Assembly: GCA_963775635.1 (NCBI GenBank)
Contig: CAVZJO010000012.1
Span: 1-64,000, forward strand
DNA length: 64,000 nt
Direction: 5' to 3'
DNA from: JALORV01 sp963775635
GTDB lineage: Bacteria; Pseudomonadota; Gammaproteobacteria; Burkholderiales; Burkholderiaceae_F
The notes under the pieces were generated by a model. The model was not told where the DNA came from, did not search any database, and saw nothing but the letters and a program-made list of their open reading frames with translations. Of the stretch, positions 9,025 to 18,103 are shown piece after piece (the first letter of the stretch is position 1; every line of letters begins with the position of its first letter). The position numbers and the translations under genes are program-made.

Positions 9025-9507
9025 TCAGTGCTTGCAGTGTCCGAGCGCGCGCCCTTTGCCGGGATTGTTGCGATTGCAGCTGTAGCCGGCAGGGGCCGCC
9101 GGCGCGCCCACCGCCATGCCGACCGGCTGGGACGTCGACTGCGGCTTGCCCGAGTCGGCGGTCATCTTGCCGCCGATCACCGCGCCCGCAGCCCCGCCCA
9201 CGCCGGCGCCGATGATCGCGCCATTGGAGCCACCCACCTCGTTGCCAATCGCAGCGCCGGCGCCGCCGCCGATCGCGCCGCCGATCGCCGCCCCGGTTTT
9301 CGCCTTGCCGGTGGCGCCCACCGCGCCGCCGGCCCCGCCGCCGACCGCACCGCCGACGATGGCGCCGGTTGAGCCACCGACCTGGTTGCCGATCGCCGCG
9401 CCGCCGGCGCCCCCAATCGCCCCGCCGATTCCGGTGGAAAGGTCATTCGCCTGCGCCGACATGGCCGCCGCCAAGGCGGCGGCGAATAGAATGGATTCAA
9501 GTCGCAT
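9025..9507 (-). CDS. Secreted glycine-zipper protein
   Basis: The 160-residue protein has a signal peptide (MRLESILFAAALAAAMSAQA) followed by ~100 residues of Gly/Ala-rich repeats in which GAAIGNQVGGS, GAIVGGAVGGG and GAAIGNEVGGS recur. Such glycine-zipper repeats favour membrane-inserting helices or amyloid-like assemblies. The tail holds two cysteines (YSCNRNNPGKG and LGHCKH) that could form a disulfide. The product is probably periplasmic or outer-membrane associated. No specific function can be given. Confidence 0.7.
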   Translation of the reverse strand: MRLESILFAAALAAAMSAQANDLSTGIGGAIGGAGGAAIGNQVGGSTGAIVGGAVGGGAGGAVGATGKAKTGAAIGGAIGGGAGAAIGNEVGGSNGAIIGAGVGGAAGAVIGGKMTADSGKPQSTSQPVGMAVGAPAAPAGYSCNRNNPGKGRALGHCKH

Positions 9508-9890
9508 ATGCCTATCTCCCGCGCTACGCTGCTAATCGAAGTGTTCCGCGTCGCGCGAAACGCCGCGATGCCGATGCGACGAAATCCGTGGTGGAGTTCA
9601 CGCGCTTGCAGGTGGCGCGTGACGGCGCGTGATGCTCGTCACGCCCATGACGATGTCGTAACAGTGACGTCAGCAGGATTCGAGATTCGCAAAGGGAAGT
9701 GCGGCCTCAGTGGAATTCGCTCGTCGCACTGACACGCAATCTTCTCGCCTCGCACTGCGTGCTAGTCACGTCGCCTGCCACGCCGATCGGAGCGCGTTTC
9801 CGCGGGGCGTCAACGCGCGCTCCATAAGCGCGTTCATCGACGTAACAGCGTCCTCGCTGTCAACTCAGGTCAACCCATAGGATCCCCGAG
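9508..9890. other. Divergent intergenic region
   Basis: About 380 bp between divergent genes for two secreted proteins. A palindrome-like TGACGTCA lies near 9666-9672 in the text CAGTGACGTCAGC, a possible regulator site. No gene was found. Confidence 0.3.
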
Positions 9891-10178
9891 ATGACTCGTC
9901 TCTCCGCTCTCGTCGCAGCCGCAGCGCTCGCACTCGCAGCCACCGCTGCGCTCGCACAAGGCAAGGCAGGCGATGCGCCAAAGGCCACGCCCGCGACACC
10001 CGCGACACCGGCCGCCGGCGCGCCCGGGCAGGCCGCCAAACCGGCCACGCCTGGCCAGCCTGCGAAAGCATCCAATCAGGAAAAGAGTTCGACGACCAAG
10101 TCGAGCAAGGGCGACCCGACCAAGACCCAGACGCGCGCCGGCGATCCGAAAGGCGCGGCGAAAGGCCAGACGAAGTAA
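9891..10178 (+). CDS. Small secreted Ala/Pro/Thr/Lys-rich protein
   Basis: The 95-residue protein starts with a clear signal peptide (MTRLSALVAAAALALAATAA, cleavage after ALA). The mature part is low complexity: TPATPATPAAG, then GQAAKPATPGQPAK, then Lys/Ser/Thr-rich to GAAKGQTK. It has no cysteines and no fold is expected. It may be a cell-envelope or cationic, polyanion-binding protein. No family was recognised. Confidence 0.6.
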   Translation: MTRLSALVAAAALALAATAALAQGKAGDAPKATPATPATPAAGAPGQAAKPATPGQPAKASNQEKSSTTKSSKGDPTKTQTRAGDPKGAAKGQTK

Positions 10179-10306
10179 TCCGCGCCCCCGGGGGCACGCT
10201 GGGGGCGGGAATCCTGCTTGGGACCCGCGGGCGTGTGCGCGCTGCCGCGCGGGTGCTTCCGCGCGCCGCCTTTCGCCCTTCGGTGAGGGCGTAGCGGTAT
10301 TCAGCC

Positions 10307-11248
10307 CTACTTGGTGTGCCCGACGGCCTTCCCGTTGCCGTTGCCCGCTCCGCCGCCCGCGGACGTGCTGGTCGATACTCCCGCTCCGGTGACTACGCCG
10401 GGCTTGCCCTGTCCGGCACCGTGCGCGACCGGGGATGCGCCCGTGCCCGCAGCGGTCACGATGCCCTGACCGCGCGGCGACGACGCGCCGTGACCGGCGT
10501 TAGTCACGCTGTCGGCACCTTTGCCCTTCGCCGCGCCCCCTGCCGTGGAGGAACCCGACGCCGTGACGATGCCTTTGCCCCCGGAAGCGCCGCGGCCGTT
10601 GTTAGCCGCGGTCGCCCCCGCGCTCGCACCGGTAGCCGTGGTGGCGCCGGTCAAGGTACTCGTGGTGGCATGCTTGGCGGCAGGCAGCGTTGCGATGTGC
10701 GCGTTCTGTGCCTTCATGCCGCTCACGACCGGTCCGAGCTTGGTCCCGAACTGCTGCGCGATTTGCCCCCAGCCCATACCGTCGGCGCGCATCTGCAGGA
10801 CGCCCTGGTACTCGACGGTCTTGCCGTTGTACGTGATCGTTCCGCCATTCAGCGCGGTCTGGAGCTGCTCCGGCGTCGGGTTGTTGATGCCCTGCTGTGC
10901 GAGCTGATACTTCGCCAGCGACAGCGAGGTCGAGACGTTGCCGTAGCCCATCGGCTTGGTCGCCGGGGTGAACGTCGCCGATGGCTCGCCGGTCTGCGTT
11001 AGCGTGACTTCAGAGCCGTTGCGCAGGCCGGTCACGAGCGCGGTGGAGTTCTCCTTCGAGCCGGCGAAGGACTGGAAGTCGGCTGCGATCTTGCCGGTGA
11101 CGGCGCCCGAGCCCTTGGTGGTGGCGCTGGCGTCCATCGTTTGGATCTCGCCGGTCAGCGCGGCGGCTTCGTCCGCCGCAACGGTGTGCGCGCCGCCCGA
11201 CAGCGCGGCAGCGACCAGGAGCCCAAGAGCACGTCGACGGATCTTCAT
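10307..11248 (-). CDS. Secreted protein with Ala/Gly/Thr-rich C-terminus
   Basis: The 313-residue protein has a signal peptide (MKIRRRALGLLVAAALSGGA). Residues 30-185 look folded: a beta-rich segment (GSGAVTGKIAADFQSFAGS), then QLQTALNGGTITYNGKTVEY and LQMRADGMGWGQIAQQFGTK. The last ~120 residues are repetitive, with GIVTASGSSTAGG, GKGADSVTNAGHG and GVVTGAGVSTSTS. ATG follows a good GAGGTATCCC site. It lies 17 bp downstream of the DUF3568-like gene start region's stop, in the order lipoprotein then this gene, so they may be co-transcribed. Function unknown. Confidence 0.65.
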   Translation of the reverse strand: MKIRRRALGLLVAAALSGGAHTVAADEAAALTGEIQTMDASATTKGSGAVTGKIAADFQSFAGSKENSTALVTGLRNGSEVTLTQTGEPSATFTPATKPMGYGNVSTSLSLAKYQLAQQGINNPTPEQLQTALNGGTITYNGKTVEYQGVLQMRADGMGWGQIAQQFGTKLGPVVSGMKAQNAHIATLPAAKHATTSTLTGATTATGASAGATAANNGRGASGGKGIVTASGSSTAGGAAKGKGADSVTNAGHGASSPRGQGIVTAAGTGASPVAHGAGQGKPGVVTGAGVSTSTSAGGGAGNGNGKAVGHTK

Positions 11249-11264
11249 GGGATACCTCCTCGAG

Positions 11265-11744
11265 TTACGTCGCGGGCAGCGCCCGCTCGGTCTGCAGAAT
11301 GATCTCGGTCGCGGTGGCCGAGTCCTTGATCAGAGCCTCGGAATCGGCCACCACGCGCATCCGCGTGGTCTTCGGCGTGAGCGACTCGAACTCGACCTCG
11401 ATCGTGCGGTTGGCGGCCTTCGCCCTGATGAGCTCGCCCTGCTTGGTCTTCTCGACGGTTTCGACCGGGATCTCCATCTGCTTGAGCGCTGTGAGCGTCG
11501 CACGCTTCACTTTGGGCAGCGGCTCGGAGAAGGTCTTGTAGACGATGCCGTTCAGCGTGTGGTTCACCCCAACGGCCGCAGCGACGCCGCCAGCCGTCAG
11601 GGCGACGGCGGCGCAGCCGCTGCTGAGAACCGTTGCCATGACGACTAGGAAAAGCCGGGCACAGCCACTCCGCGGCAACTTTTCCGCCCGCACCGTGCCC
11701 ACGTACTCGTCACGCAGCGGGCGGGTTTTCGCAATAGCACGCAT
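11265..11744 (-). CDS. DUF3568-like lipoprotein
   Basis: The mature part (from CAAVALTAGG) fits the DUF3568 pattern: VNHTLNGIVYKTFSEPLPKV, KATLTALKQMEIPVE-like helix, then IEVEFESLTPKTTRMRVVAD. A lipobox LSSGC follows the hydrophobic stretch RLFLVVMATV, so it is probably a lipoprotein. The start at 11744 gives a long, basic n-region; an internal ATG at 11639 is too close to the lipobox, and the frame also opens further upstream. It is probably exported and co-transcribed with the downstream gene. Confidence 0.65.
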   Translation of the reverse strand: MRAIAKTRPLRDEYVGTVRAEKLPRSGCARLFLVVMATVLSSGCAAVALTAGGVAAAVGVNHTLNGIVYKTFSEPLPKVKRATLTALKQMEIPVETVEKTKQGELIRAKAANRTIEVEFESLTPKTTRMRVVADSEALIKDSATATEIILQTERALPAT

Positions 11745-11798
11745 CGAGTTCTTATACTGGCCGGCAGGGTGAGCGTGCAAGCGTGGCGTGTGCCGCAC

Positions 11799-12274
11799 TT
11801 CTCAATTTTTCCGTCACCGCGCCGAGAAGTGCAAGTGCGGCTTCGGCCCTGTCGTCAGGAAAACGACACACCCTCTGGCAACTGGTGTCGGAAATCAGAC
11901 GAGCTTCATTGCCGGGGCGCGGCCTACAAACCGACGTGTTGGGATCGACAGCGGCGTCGAACGACTGCAATCAGCCGCTTGGCTGTACATCCGCTTCTGG
12001 CGCATACCGATCTTGCGAAGACGTTCGCTCGACTCAGGCAACCGCTGATGTCGTCGGCGCCGCTACAAGCTCCAGCTAGAGGAAACAGACCGTCGGTCCT
12101 CTTCACAGCGGATCGCGCGGCATCGAGAACGTGACGCCGCGGCGCACCTGAATGCGTGAGCTATTCCCTGCTGGTGGGGCGACTGTGTGACGTGGTTCAC
12201 GCTCGCTCAGCAACTGGTCCGGAACCTGCTTTTCTCCCAACCGGAACTACGGTTGAACGCGGGCCCCGCGTGCT
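11799..12274. other. Gap without a convincing gene
   Basis: Several overlapping short frames exist on both strands but none has recognisable similarity or a good ribosome binding site. Promoters for the divergent lipoprotein and pseudopilin genes should lie here. Confidence 0.3.
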
Positions 12275-12985
12275 GTGCGAGAGAACTTCACAAGATTGGT
12301 CAGCCAACCCCGCGTGGCGCGGCGACAGCGCGGGTTCAGTCTCCCTGAGATCGCCATCATCCTGGCGCTCTTCGCCCTCCTCGTGGGAGGCGTTCTGCTC
12401 GGCAACGGGCTTGTCGCGCAATCGCGCATCAAGTCCCAGGCCAAGGACTTCGTTGGCCTGGCTATGGCCGTTGCACTCTATGCCGATCGGTACGGGGCTT
12501 TGCCGGGGGACGATCCCAATGCGGAACTTCGATGGCCCGGCAGGGCGCGGAACGGTACGGGCGATCGGCGTATCAGCGGCGCGTATGCGGCCGTCCCTCC
12601 GGCTGGCGATCCGCTAGCCACGCTCACCGTCGATGGCACGAGCGGCGAGTCGCTCAACTTCTGGTGGCATCTTCGGCTTGCCGACTTCGTTGTTGTACCG
12701 CCGCCGACGGTCACACCGGTCGCGCAACCGCTCAATCACTTCTACGGGGTGGTGGGGGTGGAGTGGGAGGCATTGGGCTTCCCGGCGCTTGCGATCTGCG
12801 CGGCCAATCTTCCTGGCGACGCCGCGATCGCCATTGAGCTTCAGTTCGACGATGGCGATCCGCGGCGAGGATTCGTTCGCGCCGCGAAGCAAACCGCCGA
12901 CAACCAACTGCTTGCCGCTGCAGACGCGAGTGTGACTACATTCACCGCCGCCGACAGGTACATCCTCTGCCAACGACTCGACTAG
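12275..12985 (+). CDS. Type IV pilin-like / pseudopilin protein
   Basis: The 236-residue protein has a class III prepilin leader: a basic segment ending RQRG, then FSLPEIAIILALFALLVGGV with Phe at +1 and Glu at +5, the residues used by prepilin peptidase. A typical long amphipathic helix (QSRIKSQAKDF) follows. The rest is a variable globular domain with two or three cysteines (AICAANL, ILCQRLD). The GTG start is the only reasonable one in frame. No other pilus genes are nearby, so it may be an orphan minor pilin. Confidence 0.7.
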   Translation: MRENFTRLVSQPRVARRQRGFSLPEIAIILALFALLVGGVLLGNGLVAQSRIKSQAKDFVGLAMAVALYADRYGALPGDDPNAELRWPGRARNGTGDRRISGAYAAVPPAGDPLATLTVDGTSGESLNFWWHLRLADFVVVPPPTVTPVAQPLNHFYGVVGVEWEALGFPALAICAANLPGDAAIAIELQFDDGDPRRGFVRAAKQTADNQLLAAADASVTTFTAADRYILCQRLD

Positions 12986-13034
12986 GCATTAGCCCGCCAT
13001 CGAGCGGCCGCCGGTAGCCGGGGGGAGGGGCCTA

Positions 13035-13257
13035 ATGGACCAAGCCACCTTAGAGAAGGATGCTTCGCGCGGGGAAGATAACGGCCGAGGAGGTGCTCGC
13101 ACACGCGCCTCTCGCCAGGCTTGACGATGCGTTGACGTTCCTCAAGCAGCACCGCGAGGTGAAGGAGATCTGCCGTGCGCTGACGGAGCGGATCGCGAGC
13201 GCTTCGTTGGATGACTTCGGGAAGCTTAAGGACATTTACTTCAATCACTGCGGTTGA
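13035..13257 (+). CDS. Small helical protein, copy 1 of a tandem pair, frameshifted
   Basis: Read from ATG 13035 with one extra base removed near 13058, the protein begins MDQATLEK and continues MLRAGKITAEEVLAHAPLA. It then aligns over its whole length with the neighbour at 13278 (LTERIASASLDDFGKLKDIYF against LMERMAITPLSEFNALKVLYF). The alignment of the first eight residues across the frame break is the argument for the earlier start; otherwise ATG 13060 gives 65 residues. Predicted all-helical and cytoplasmic; function unknown. Confidence 0.55.
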
Positions 13258-13277
13258 AATAGCATCGGAGGTAGGCA

Positions 13278-13511
13278 GTGGATCACGCTGCGATCAAGCG
13301 GCTCATAGAAAAGAGACGAGTCGCCACAGTCGAGCTGCTGATGGAAGCGGATTTTCAGGACGTCGAGCCCCTTCTCCTGCTCCTCAAGCGCTTGCGGCCA
13401 ATCGAAGAGGTCAGCGCTGCGCTGATGGAGCGGATGGCGATTACGCCGTTGTCGGAGTTCAATGCACTGAAGGTGCTGTACTTCCGACACTTCGCCGTGC
13501 GGGTTCAATAG
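13278..13511 (+). CDS. Small helical protein, copy 2 of a tandem pair
   Basis: A 77-residue protein beginning MDHAAIKRLIEKRRVATVEL, with GGAGG-like AGGTAG upstream of the ATG. It is a divergent paralogue of the preceding gene, 20 bp downstream of its stop, so they form a pair. It is rich in Leu and Glu and has no cysteine and no membrane segment. No family was recognised. Confidence 0.6.
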   Translation: MDHAAIKRLIEKRRVATVELLMEADFQDVEPLLLLLKRLRPIEEVSAALMERMAITPLSEFNALKVLYFRHFAVRVQ

Positions 13512-13545
13512 GGCGTTCGGTTCGAATCCCTTCTATTCTTCCCGG

Positions 13546-13671
13546 ATGCCGTCGAGTGAGCCCGCGCGTGAGAGTCGCGAGCATCACCAGGGCTGGCTGG
13601 ATCCGGAGAACGAGGACGTCCCGGATATTCTCCTACACCACCATCAGCGGGATGGGTCGCCTATCCCGTAA
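13546..13671 (+). CDS. Short ORF, 41 residues, uncertain
   Basis: MPSSEPARESREHQGWLDPE begins a 41-residue acidic, His-rich frame ending QRDGSPIP. It sits between the small paralogue pair and the dispersed repeat. There is no clear ribosome binding site, so it may be a remnant. Confidence 0.25.
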   Translation: MPSSEPARESREHHQGWLDPENEDVPDILLHHHQRDGSPIP

Positions 13672-13810
13672 GCGGACCGGTGAATAGCCTGAAGAACGAC
13701 GACGCAAAACTGCTTGAGCCCGAGCCTGCGTAAGAACTGTCTGTCCGTCGGTCCCGTCTCGGCCAGGAGCGGCGGTACGGCGACGTTGCTGAGAATGGTC
13801 GTTCGACGGC

Positions 13811-14040
13811 GCTATCGACCCCTTGCAGCCGTTGGCGGCTTCCAGCTGAGCGGCAGTTGTGCAGCGGGTCCGGTCATTCGCGGCCACAGCGTGAACTCAC
13901 GGTCTCGGCCACATTCCGGTCATCCAGGCGCCAGAGAGATCGTGACGCCGATGACCGCTCTCAAGGTAGTGCAGACGTAGCCCGCCGCATGTGCGTGGCG
14001 AGGTGGTTTCCAGAGCGCCAGCTCAATCGATACCGTGGCC
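13811..14040. repeat. Dispersed 230-bp repeat, copy 2
   Basis: Nearly identical to 8682-8911 in the same orientation. The copy is embedded in a ~590-bp gene-free spacer (13672-14259). The flanks differ between the two copies, so the repeated unit ends close to the given limits. Nothing else was recognised in the spacer. Confidence 0.8.
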
Positions 14041-14259
14041 ATTGGGCATCGAAGACCAATCGAATGTCTGCTGCCCACGGCGCCGGACTCACGCACCCGA
14101 CCCGTTGCTGTCCCGTCGTCTTGTTAGGGAAGCGGACCTTCGCGGACTTCGCTGTACGACCATGAGCGGACGTTTATCCTAGCCTGCTTCGTGCTCCGCT
14201 CGAGAAGGTCGAGGTTGGTGCACCGCCAATGCTCGCCATCGCTGAGCACCACTTCGCCG

Positions 14260-14883
14260 TCACTTGAATGAAGCCATCTCCGCTTGGACCTCCTTCAGGA
14301 ACGCCTCACGGTTCTTCTGCCAAAAGATGCGGCCGCGGCGCAGGAAGACATGGTGAATGAGGCGGCCGCCGCGAGACTCGACCCGCCTCGCGAACGCGTC
14401 GGTCTCGGACTGTTCGAAGCGGCTGTTGCCGGTCGTGACGAGCATGACTTCCTTGCCCCTCAGCTGAGCCTGCTCCACGTAGGCCCAAAGCGGCGTCGCC
14501 GGGCGGAACATCCAGGTCGGAGACACGAGGAAGACGCGGCGCGCGCGAGCGAGGTCGATCGGCTCGACCCGGATCGGCGGAAGCACTCGCGCTGTCGCGT
14601 CTGAGGCGGCTTTCGCCTGGCCTGCGAAGCTGCGGGGATAGTCCGCGTCGATCCGGGCGATGGGCGCATTGAACATCCGCGCGATCTCGCGGGCCGCAGC
14701 CTCCGAGTGGCCCGAGCGCGAGTAGTAGACGACGGTGACGTCCTGGCTGGGATCACCCAGCGGCGCGTAAGGGTCGCTGGGGACGTAGGTCTGGTCCTTC
14801 ACCGCCATGACGGTGAAAGCGCCGCCGCCGCCGAGGGCGGCCCCAGCCATTGCGACGAGGAGAACGCGCTTCTTCCTGTTCAT
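14260..14883 (-). CDS. Flavodoxin-like protein with N-terminal signal anchor
   Basis: The 207-residue protein starts MNRKKRVLLVAMAGAALGGG, a signal peptide or anchor. The rest is a flavodoxin fold: VTVVYYSRSGHSEAAAREIA is the FMN phosphate-binding loop, LVSPTWMFRPATPLWAYVEQ the second flavin loop, and VMLVTTGNSRF the third strand and loop. Flavodoxin-like proteins with a leader are often annotated as NADPH-quinone or flavodoxin reductases; the partner is unknown. The frame opens further upstream, but the basic, low-complexity upstream extension is not protein-like, so the ATG at 14881-14883 was chosen. It lies 44 bp downstream of the aldo/keto reductase on the same strand. Confidence 0.7.
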   Translation of the reverse strand: MNRKKRVLLVAMAGAALGGGGAFTVMAVKDQTYVPSDPYAPLGDPSQDVTVVYYSRSGHSEAAAREIARMFNAPIARIDADYPRSFAGQAKAASDATARVLPPIRVEPIDLARARRVFLVSPTWMFRPATPLWAYVEQAQLRGKEVMLVTTGNSRFEQSETDAFARRVESRGGRLIHHVFLRRGRIFWQKNREAFLKEVQAEMASFK

Positions 14884-14927
14884 CTTGTGTGCATACGCGC
14901 TAAGGCCGCGATTGCGTCGCCCCGTGG

Positions 14928-15905
14928 TCAGCGGTCGATGACCGCCATGTTTCCCTCGTCGTGGCGCTCGCCCGCAGCCTGGGCGAGATTGTTCAGCCGT
15001 TCGATCTGCCTTCCGTTCAGCTCGAGGTGTTCGGCGGCTGTGTTCTCCTCGACACGGGCAACCCGCTTTGTACCGGGAATCGGCGCGATGTCGTCGCCCT
15101 GCGCGAGCAGCCACGCCAGAGCCACCTGTGCCGGGGTTGCACCCGCCTCTACGGCAACGGCCTTGACCTCGTCGACGATGCGCAGGTTGCGCTTGAAGTT
15201 CTCGCCGGTGAAGCGCGGGTTGGTCTTGCGCCAGTCGTCGTCGGAGAGCTGCTGGGGCGAGCGGATCTCGCCAGTGAGGAAGCCGTGGCCGAGCGGCGAA
15301 TAGGGAACGAAGCCGATGCCCAGCTCGCGCAGCACCGGCAGCAGCTCGGCCTCGGGGTCACGGGTCCACAGAGAGTATTCGGTCTGCAACGCTGCGACCG
15401 GGTGCACGGCGTGGGCGCGGCGGATCGTGGCGGGGCCGGCCTCGGACAGGCCGATGTATCGGACCTTGCCCTCAGCGACTAGTTTGGCCAGGGCGCCGAC
15501 GGTGTCCTCGATGGGGGTTTTGGGGTCGACCCGGTGCTGGTAGTACAGGTCGATGTGGTCGGTGCCGAGCCGCTTCAGCGAGCCCTCGACCGCGGCTCGG
15601 ATGTTGGCCGGGGTGCTGTCGAAGACACCGGGTCCGCCACCGGAGTGCGAGACGAGGCCGAACTTCGTCGCCAACACGACCTGGTCGCGGCGACCCTTGA
15701 TGGCCCGGCCGACCAGCTCCTCGTTGTGGTAGGGGCCGTAGATCTCGGCGGTGTCGAGGTGGGTGACGCCCAGATCCAGCGCCCGGTGGATGGCGCGAAT
15801 CGACTCGGCGTCGCTGCCTGCCCCGATGTTGTAGTAGCCGGACATCGACATGGCACCGAGTCCTATGCGCGAGACATCGAGCCCGCCGATCGAAATGTGC
15901 TTCAT
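14928..15905 (-). CDS. Aldo/keto reductase
   Basis: The 325-residue protein has the complete aldo/keto reductase barrel. The catalytic tetrad can be placed: Asp and Tyr in HLDTAEIYGPY (residues ~50-60), Lys in LATKFG and His in YYQHRVD. The NADPH-binding end is PIPGTKRVARVEEN. It reduces small aldehydes or ketones; the substrate cannot be read off. It is next to a second reductase in the same orientation with ~60% similar motifs, and a LysR gene is divergent from that pair, a common arrangement for reductase regulation. Confidence 0.85.
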   Translation of the reverse strand: MKHISIGGLDVSRIGLGAMSMSGYYNIGAGSDAESIRAIHRALDLGVTHLDTAEIYGPYHNEELVGRAIKGRRDQVVLATKFGLVSHSGGGPGVFDSTPANIRAAVEGSLKRLGTDHIDLYYQHRVDPKTPIEDTVGALAKLVAEGKVRYIGLSEAGPATIRRAHAVHPVAALQTEYSLWTRDPEAELLPVLRELGIGFVPYSPLGHGFLTGEIRSPQQLSDDDWRKTNPRFTGENFKRNLRIVDEVKAVAVEAGATPAQVALAWLLAQGDDIAPIPGTKRVARVEENTAAEHLELNGRQIERLNNLAQAAGERHDEGNMAVIDR

Positions 15906-15959
15906 GGTGTTTAGCTCCGTTCTTCGAGTAATTCGGGATGCGCTCCCGCGACTGTCCGG

Positions 15960-17102
15960 TCACACCGTTTGGTCAACGATCCGCATCTGTTCTTCATTCA
16001 TACGGCCACCGTGCACTTTGATTTTCGAGAAGGCAGTGTCGATCTCCCGAAGGTCCGCAGGCGTCAGCTGAACATTGATTGCTCCTAAGTTCTCGTTCAG
16101 GTGATCGATGTTGCGTGTACCCGGGATCGGAACAATCCAGGGTTTCTGTGCCATCAGCCATGCCAGCGCAATTTGAGCAGCCGTTGCGTTCTTCTTCTTC
16201 GCAAATTGTGTGAGCCAATCAACAATCCGCCTGTTTGCTGCCAAGTTTTCAGGACTAAACCGATCGAACCCAGATCGAAGGTCTGTCTTCGGGTCGAGCT
16301 CGGTGCGGGCATCTATCTTCCCGGTCAGATAACCCATTCCAACTGGACCCCACGGAACAAAGCCGATGCCCAGCTCCTCACACGCTTGAAGGACACCGTT
16401 TTGTTCTGGATCTCGGTTCATTAGTGAGTACTCGGTCTGAATCGCAGTCACCGGTTGAACAGCGTGTGCTCGGCGGATTGTTTTGGCACTCGCCTCAGAG
16501 AGACCGAAATGCAAAACTTTTCCCTCTTTGATGAGATCTCTAATCGCGCCAGCCACATCTTCGACTGGCACTTGCGGATCGACTCGATGCTGGTAGTAGA
16601 GATCGATGCGGTCGGTTCTGAGGCGCTTCAGTGAGGCCTCAACCACTTTCTTGATGTGCTTTGGTTGGCTATTCAGGCCTCCTGCCTCAAGGTCAAACCC
16701 AAACTTGGTTGCGACAACGACCTTGTCGCGGAAAGGCGCGAGCGCTTCTCCGACAAGCACTTCGTTTGTATAGGGGCCATAAACCTCGGCTGTGTCAAAG
16801 AACGTGACGCCCTTTTCATAGGCAGTGCGAATGACCTTGATGCCTTGGTTTCTGTCTGCGGGAGGTCCGTAGTTGGCGCTGATGCTCATGCACCCGGCAC
16901 CTAATTCCGAGACTTCTAACTGTCCGAGCTTTCGCGTTTTCATCTTTCTACTTTGGTTCGGCCGATCCGACGATGCCGCCCAAGACAATGGCCAGACGGC
17001 CAATCCCGCGCCGATAAGGACGGCGTCAGCCAAAAAGTCACGGCGAGTGACGGGTCGGCGATCGTGATTGTTCGATCCAGCGGGTTGCTTGCTCTTTCCC
17101 AT
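15960..17102 (-). CDS. Aldo/keto reductase with twin-arginine leader
   Basis: The 380-residue protein begins with a Tat-type leader: TRRDFLADAVLIGAGLAVWP. The barrel has the tetrad in FFDTAEVYGPY, VATKFGF and YYQHRVDPQ, and PIPGTRNIDHL near the end. The base composition is visibly more AT-rich than the neighbouring genes, which suggests recent transfer. The Tat signal implies a folded, cofactor-loaded enzyme exported to the periplasm; many such enzymes stay inside, so this is inference. Stop is at 15960 and the gap to the next reductase is 54 bp. Confidence 0.85.
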   Translation of the reverse strand: MGKSKQPAGSNNHDRRPVTRRDFLADAVLIGAGLAVWPLSWAASSDRPNQSRKMKTRKLGQLEVSELGAGCMSISANYGPPADRNQGIKVIRTAYEKGVTFFDTAEVYGPYTNEVLVGEALAPFRDKVVVATKFGFDLEAGGLNSQPKHIKKVVEASLKRLRTDRIDLYYQHRVDPQVPVEDVAGAIRDLIKEGKVLHFGLSEASAKTIRRAHAVQPVTAIQTEYSLMNRDPEQNGVLQACEELGIGFVPWGPVGMGYLTGKIDARTELDPKTDLRSGFDRFSPENLAANRRIVDWLTQFAKKKNATAAQIALAWLMAQKPWIVPIPGTRNIDHLNENLGAINVQLTPADLREIDTAFSKIKVHGGRMNEEQMRIVDQTV

Positions 17103-17205
17103 GAATGTCCCTTTAAAGTGACTCCGGTTGCATGCACTTTGAGCCCGGGCATCAAAAAGAAAAAGCGCCTAACACCGCATGCCTTGTGAAGGTAAGCTTC
17201 AAGGT

Positions 17206-18103
17206 ATGAAGCTGAAGCAACTCGATGGATTGATGGCGTTCTGGAAAGTGGCCGAACGCCGCGGGTTCACGGCGGCTGCCGCCGAGCTAGAGGTCTCGCC
17301 CTCAGCCCTCAGTCAGGCCATCCGGCAACTGGAAACCCGCGTGGGAGTGCGACTGTTGAATCGGACGACGCGAAGCGTGAGCCTGACCGAAGCCGGCGAG
17401 GCCTACCTCGCGCGGGTCGGCCCTGCGCTTGGCCAGGTGCTCGAGGCGGGGGAGGAGCTGAACGTCCTGCAGGGACGGCCCGCCGGCACACTGCGCCTGA
17501 ATGCGGCAAGGATTTCCACCGCGATGGTTCTGCAACCCATGCTGGCCGGCTTCCTCCGCGAGCATCCCCATGTTCAGCTTGAGCTGACCACCGATGAGGG
17601 CTTCGTCGACATCGTCGAGAGAGGTTTCGATGCCGGTGTCCGCATGGGCGAAAGCCTCCAGCGGGATATGGTGGCCGTCCCCCTCGGTGGACCGGTCACC
17701 GTCGCGGTGGTCGCTTCACCGGAGTACCTGCGGCGGGTTCCTGCGCCACGCCACCCGGATGAACTGGTACGTCACAACTGCGTGCGCTTGCGCTTTGCTG
17801 CGCACAGGCATGATTTTCAAATGGGAGTTCCAGGTGGATGGCCGGCTCGTGGAGTACGAGGTCAAAGGCAACCTGACCATCAGCGACACGCTGTTCAGTC
17901 TGGACGCCGCGCTCGAGGGCGTCGGACTGGCCTACACCTTCGAGCAGCTGGCACTGCCCTATCTCCGAGCCAAGCGGCTGAAGCGGGTGTTGGCCTCGTT
18001 CTCGCCGACATTTCCAGGCTTTTACCTGTACTACCCTAGCAGGAGTAACCAGCCAACGAAATTGAAGGCGCTGATTAAGTACGCCAAGCGTCGCGCGCCT
18101 TGA
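17206..18103 (+). CDS. LysR-family transcriptional regulator, frameshifted
   Basis: The N-terminal winged helix-turn-helix is clear: VAERRGFTAAAAELEVSPSA, then LSQAIRQLETRVGVRLLNRT. Effector-domain strands follow (GTLRLNAARI, VQLELTTDEGFVDIV, GVRMGESL). Near 17810 the frame changes by the equivalent of one extra base, and the domain continues as MIFKWEFQVDGRLVEYEVKG, then SFSPTFPGFYLYYPSR to the end. ATG 17206 follows AAGGT; an earlier in-frame ATG at 17179 is less likely. The gene is divergent from the two aldo/keto reductases and probably controls them. Confidence 0.8.

Noticed and set aside
13505..13545. T-loop-like GGTTCGAATCCC, a possible tRNA
   Set aside because: The stem does not pair and no acceptor or anticodon arm is nearby.
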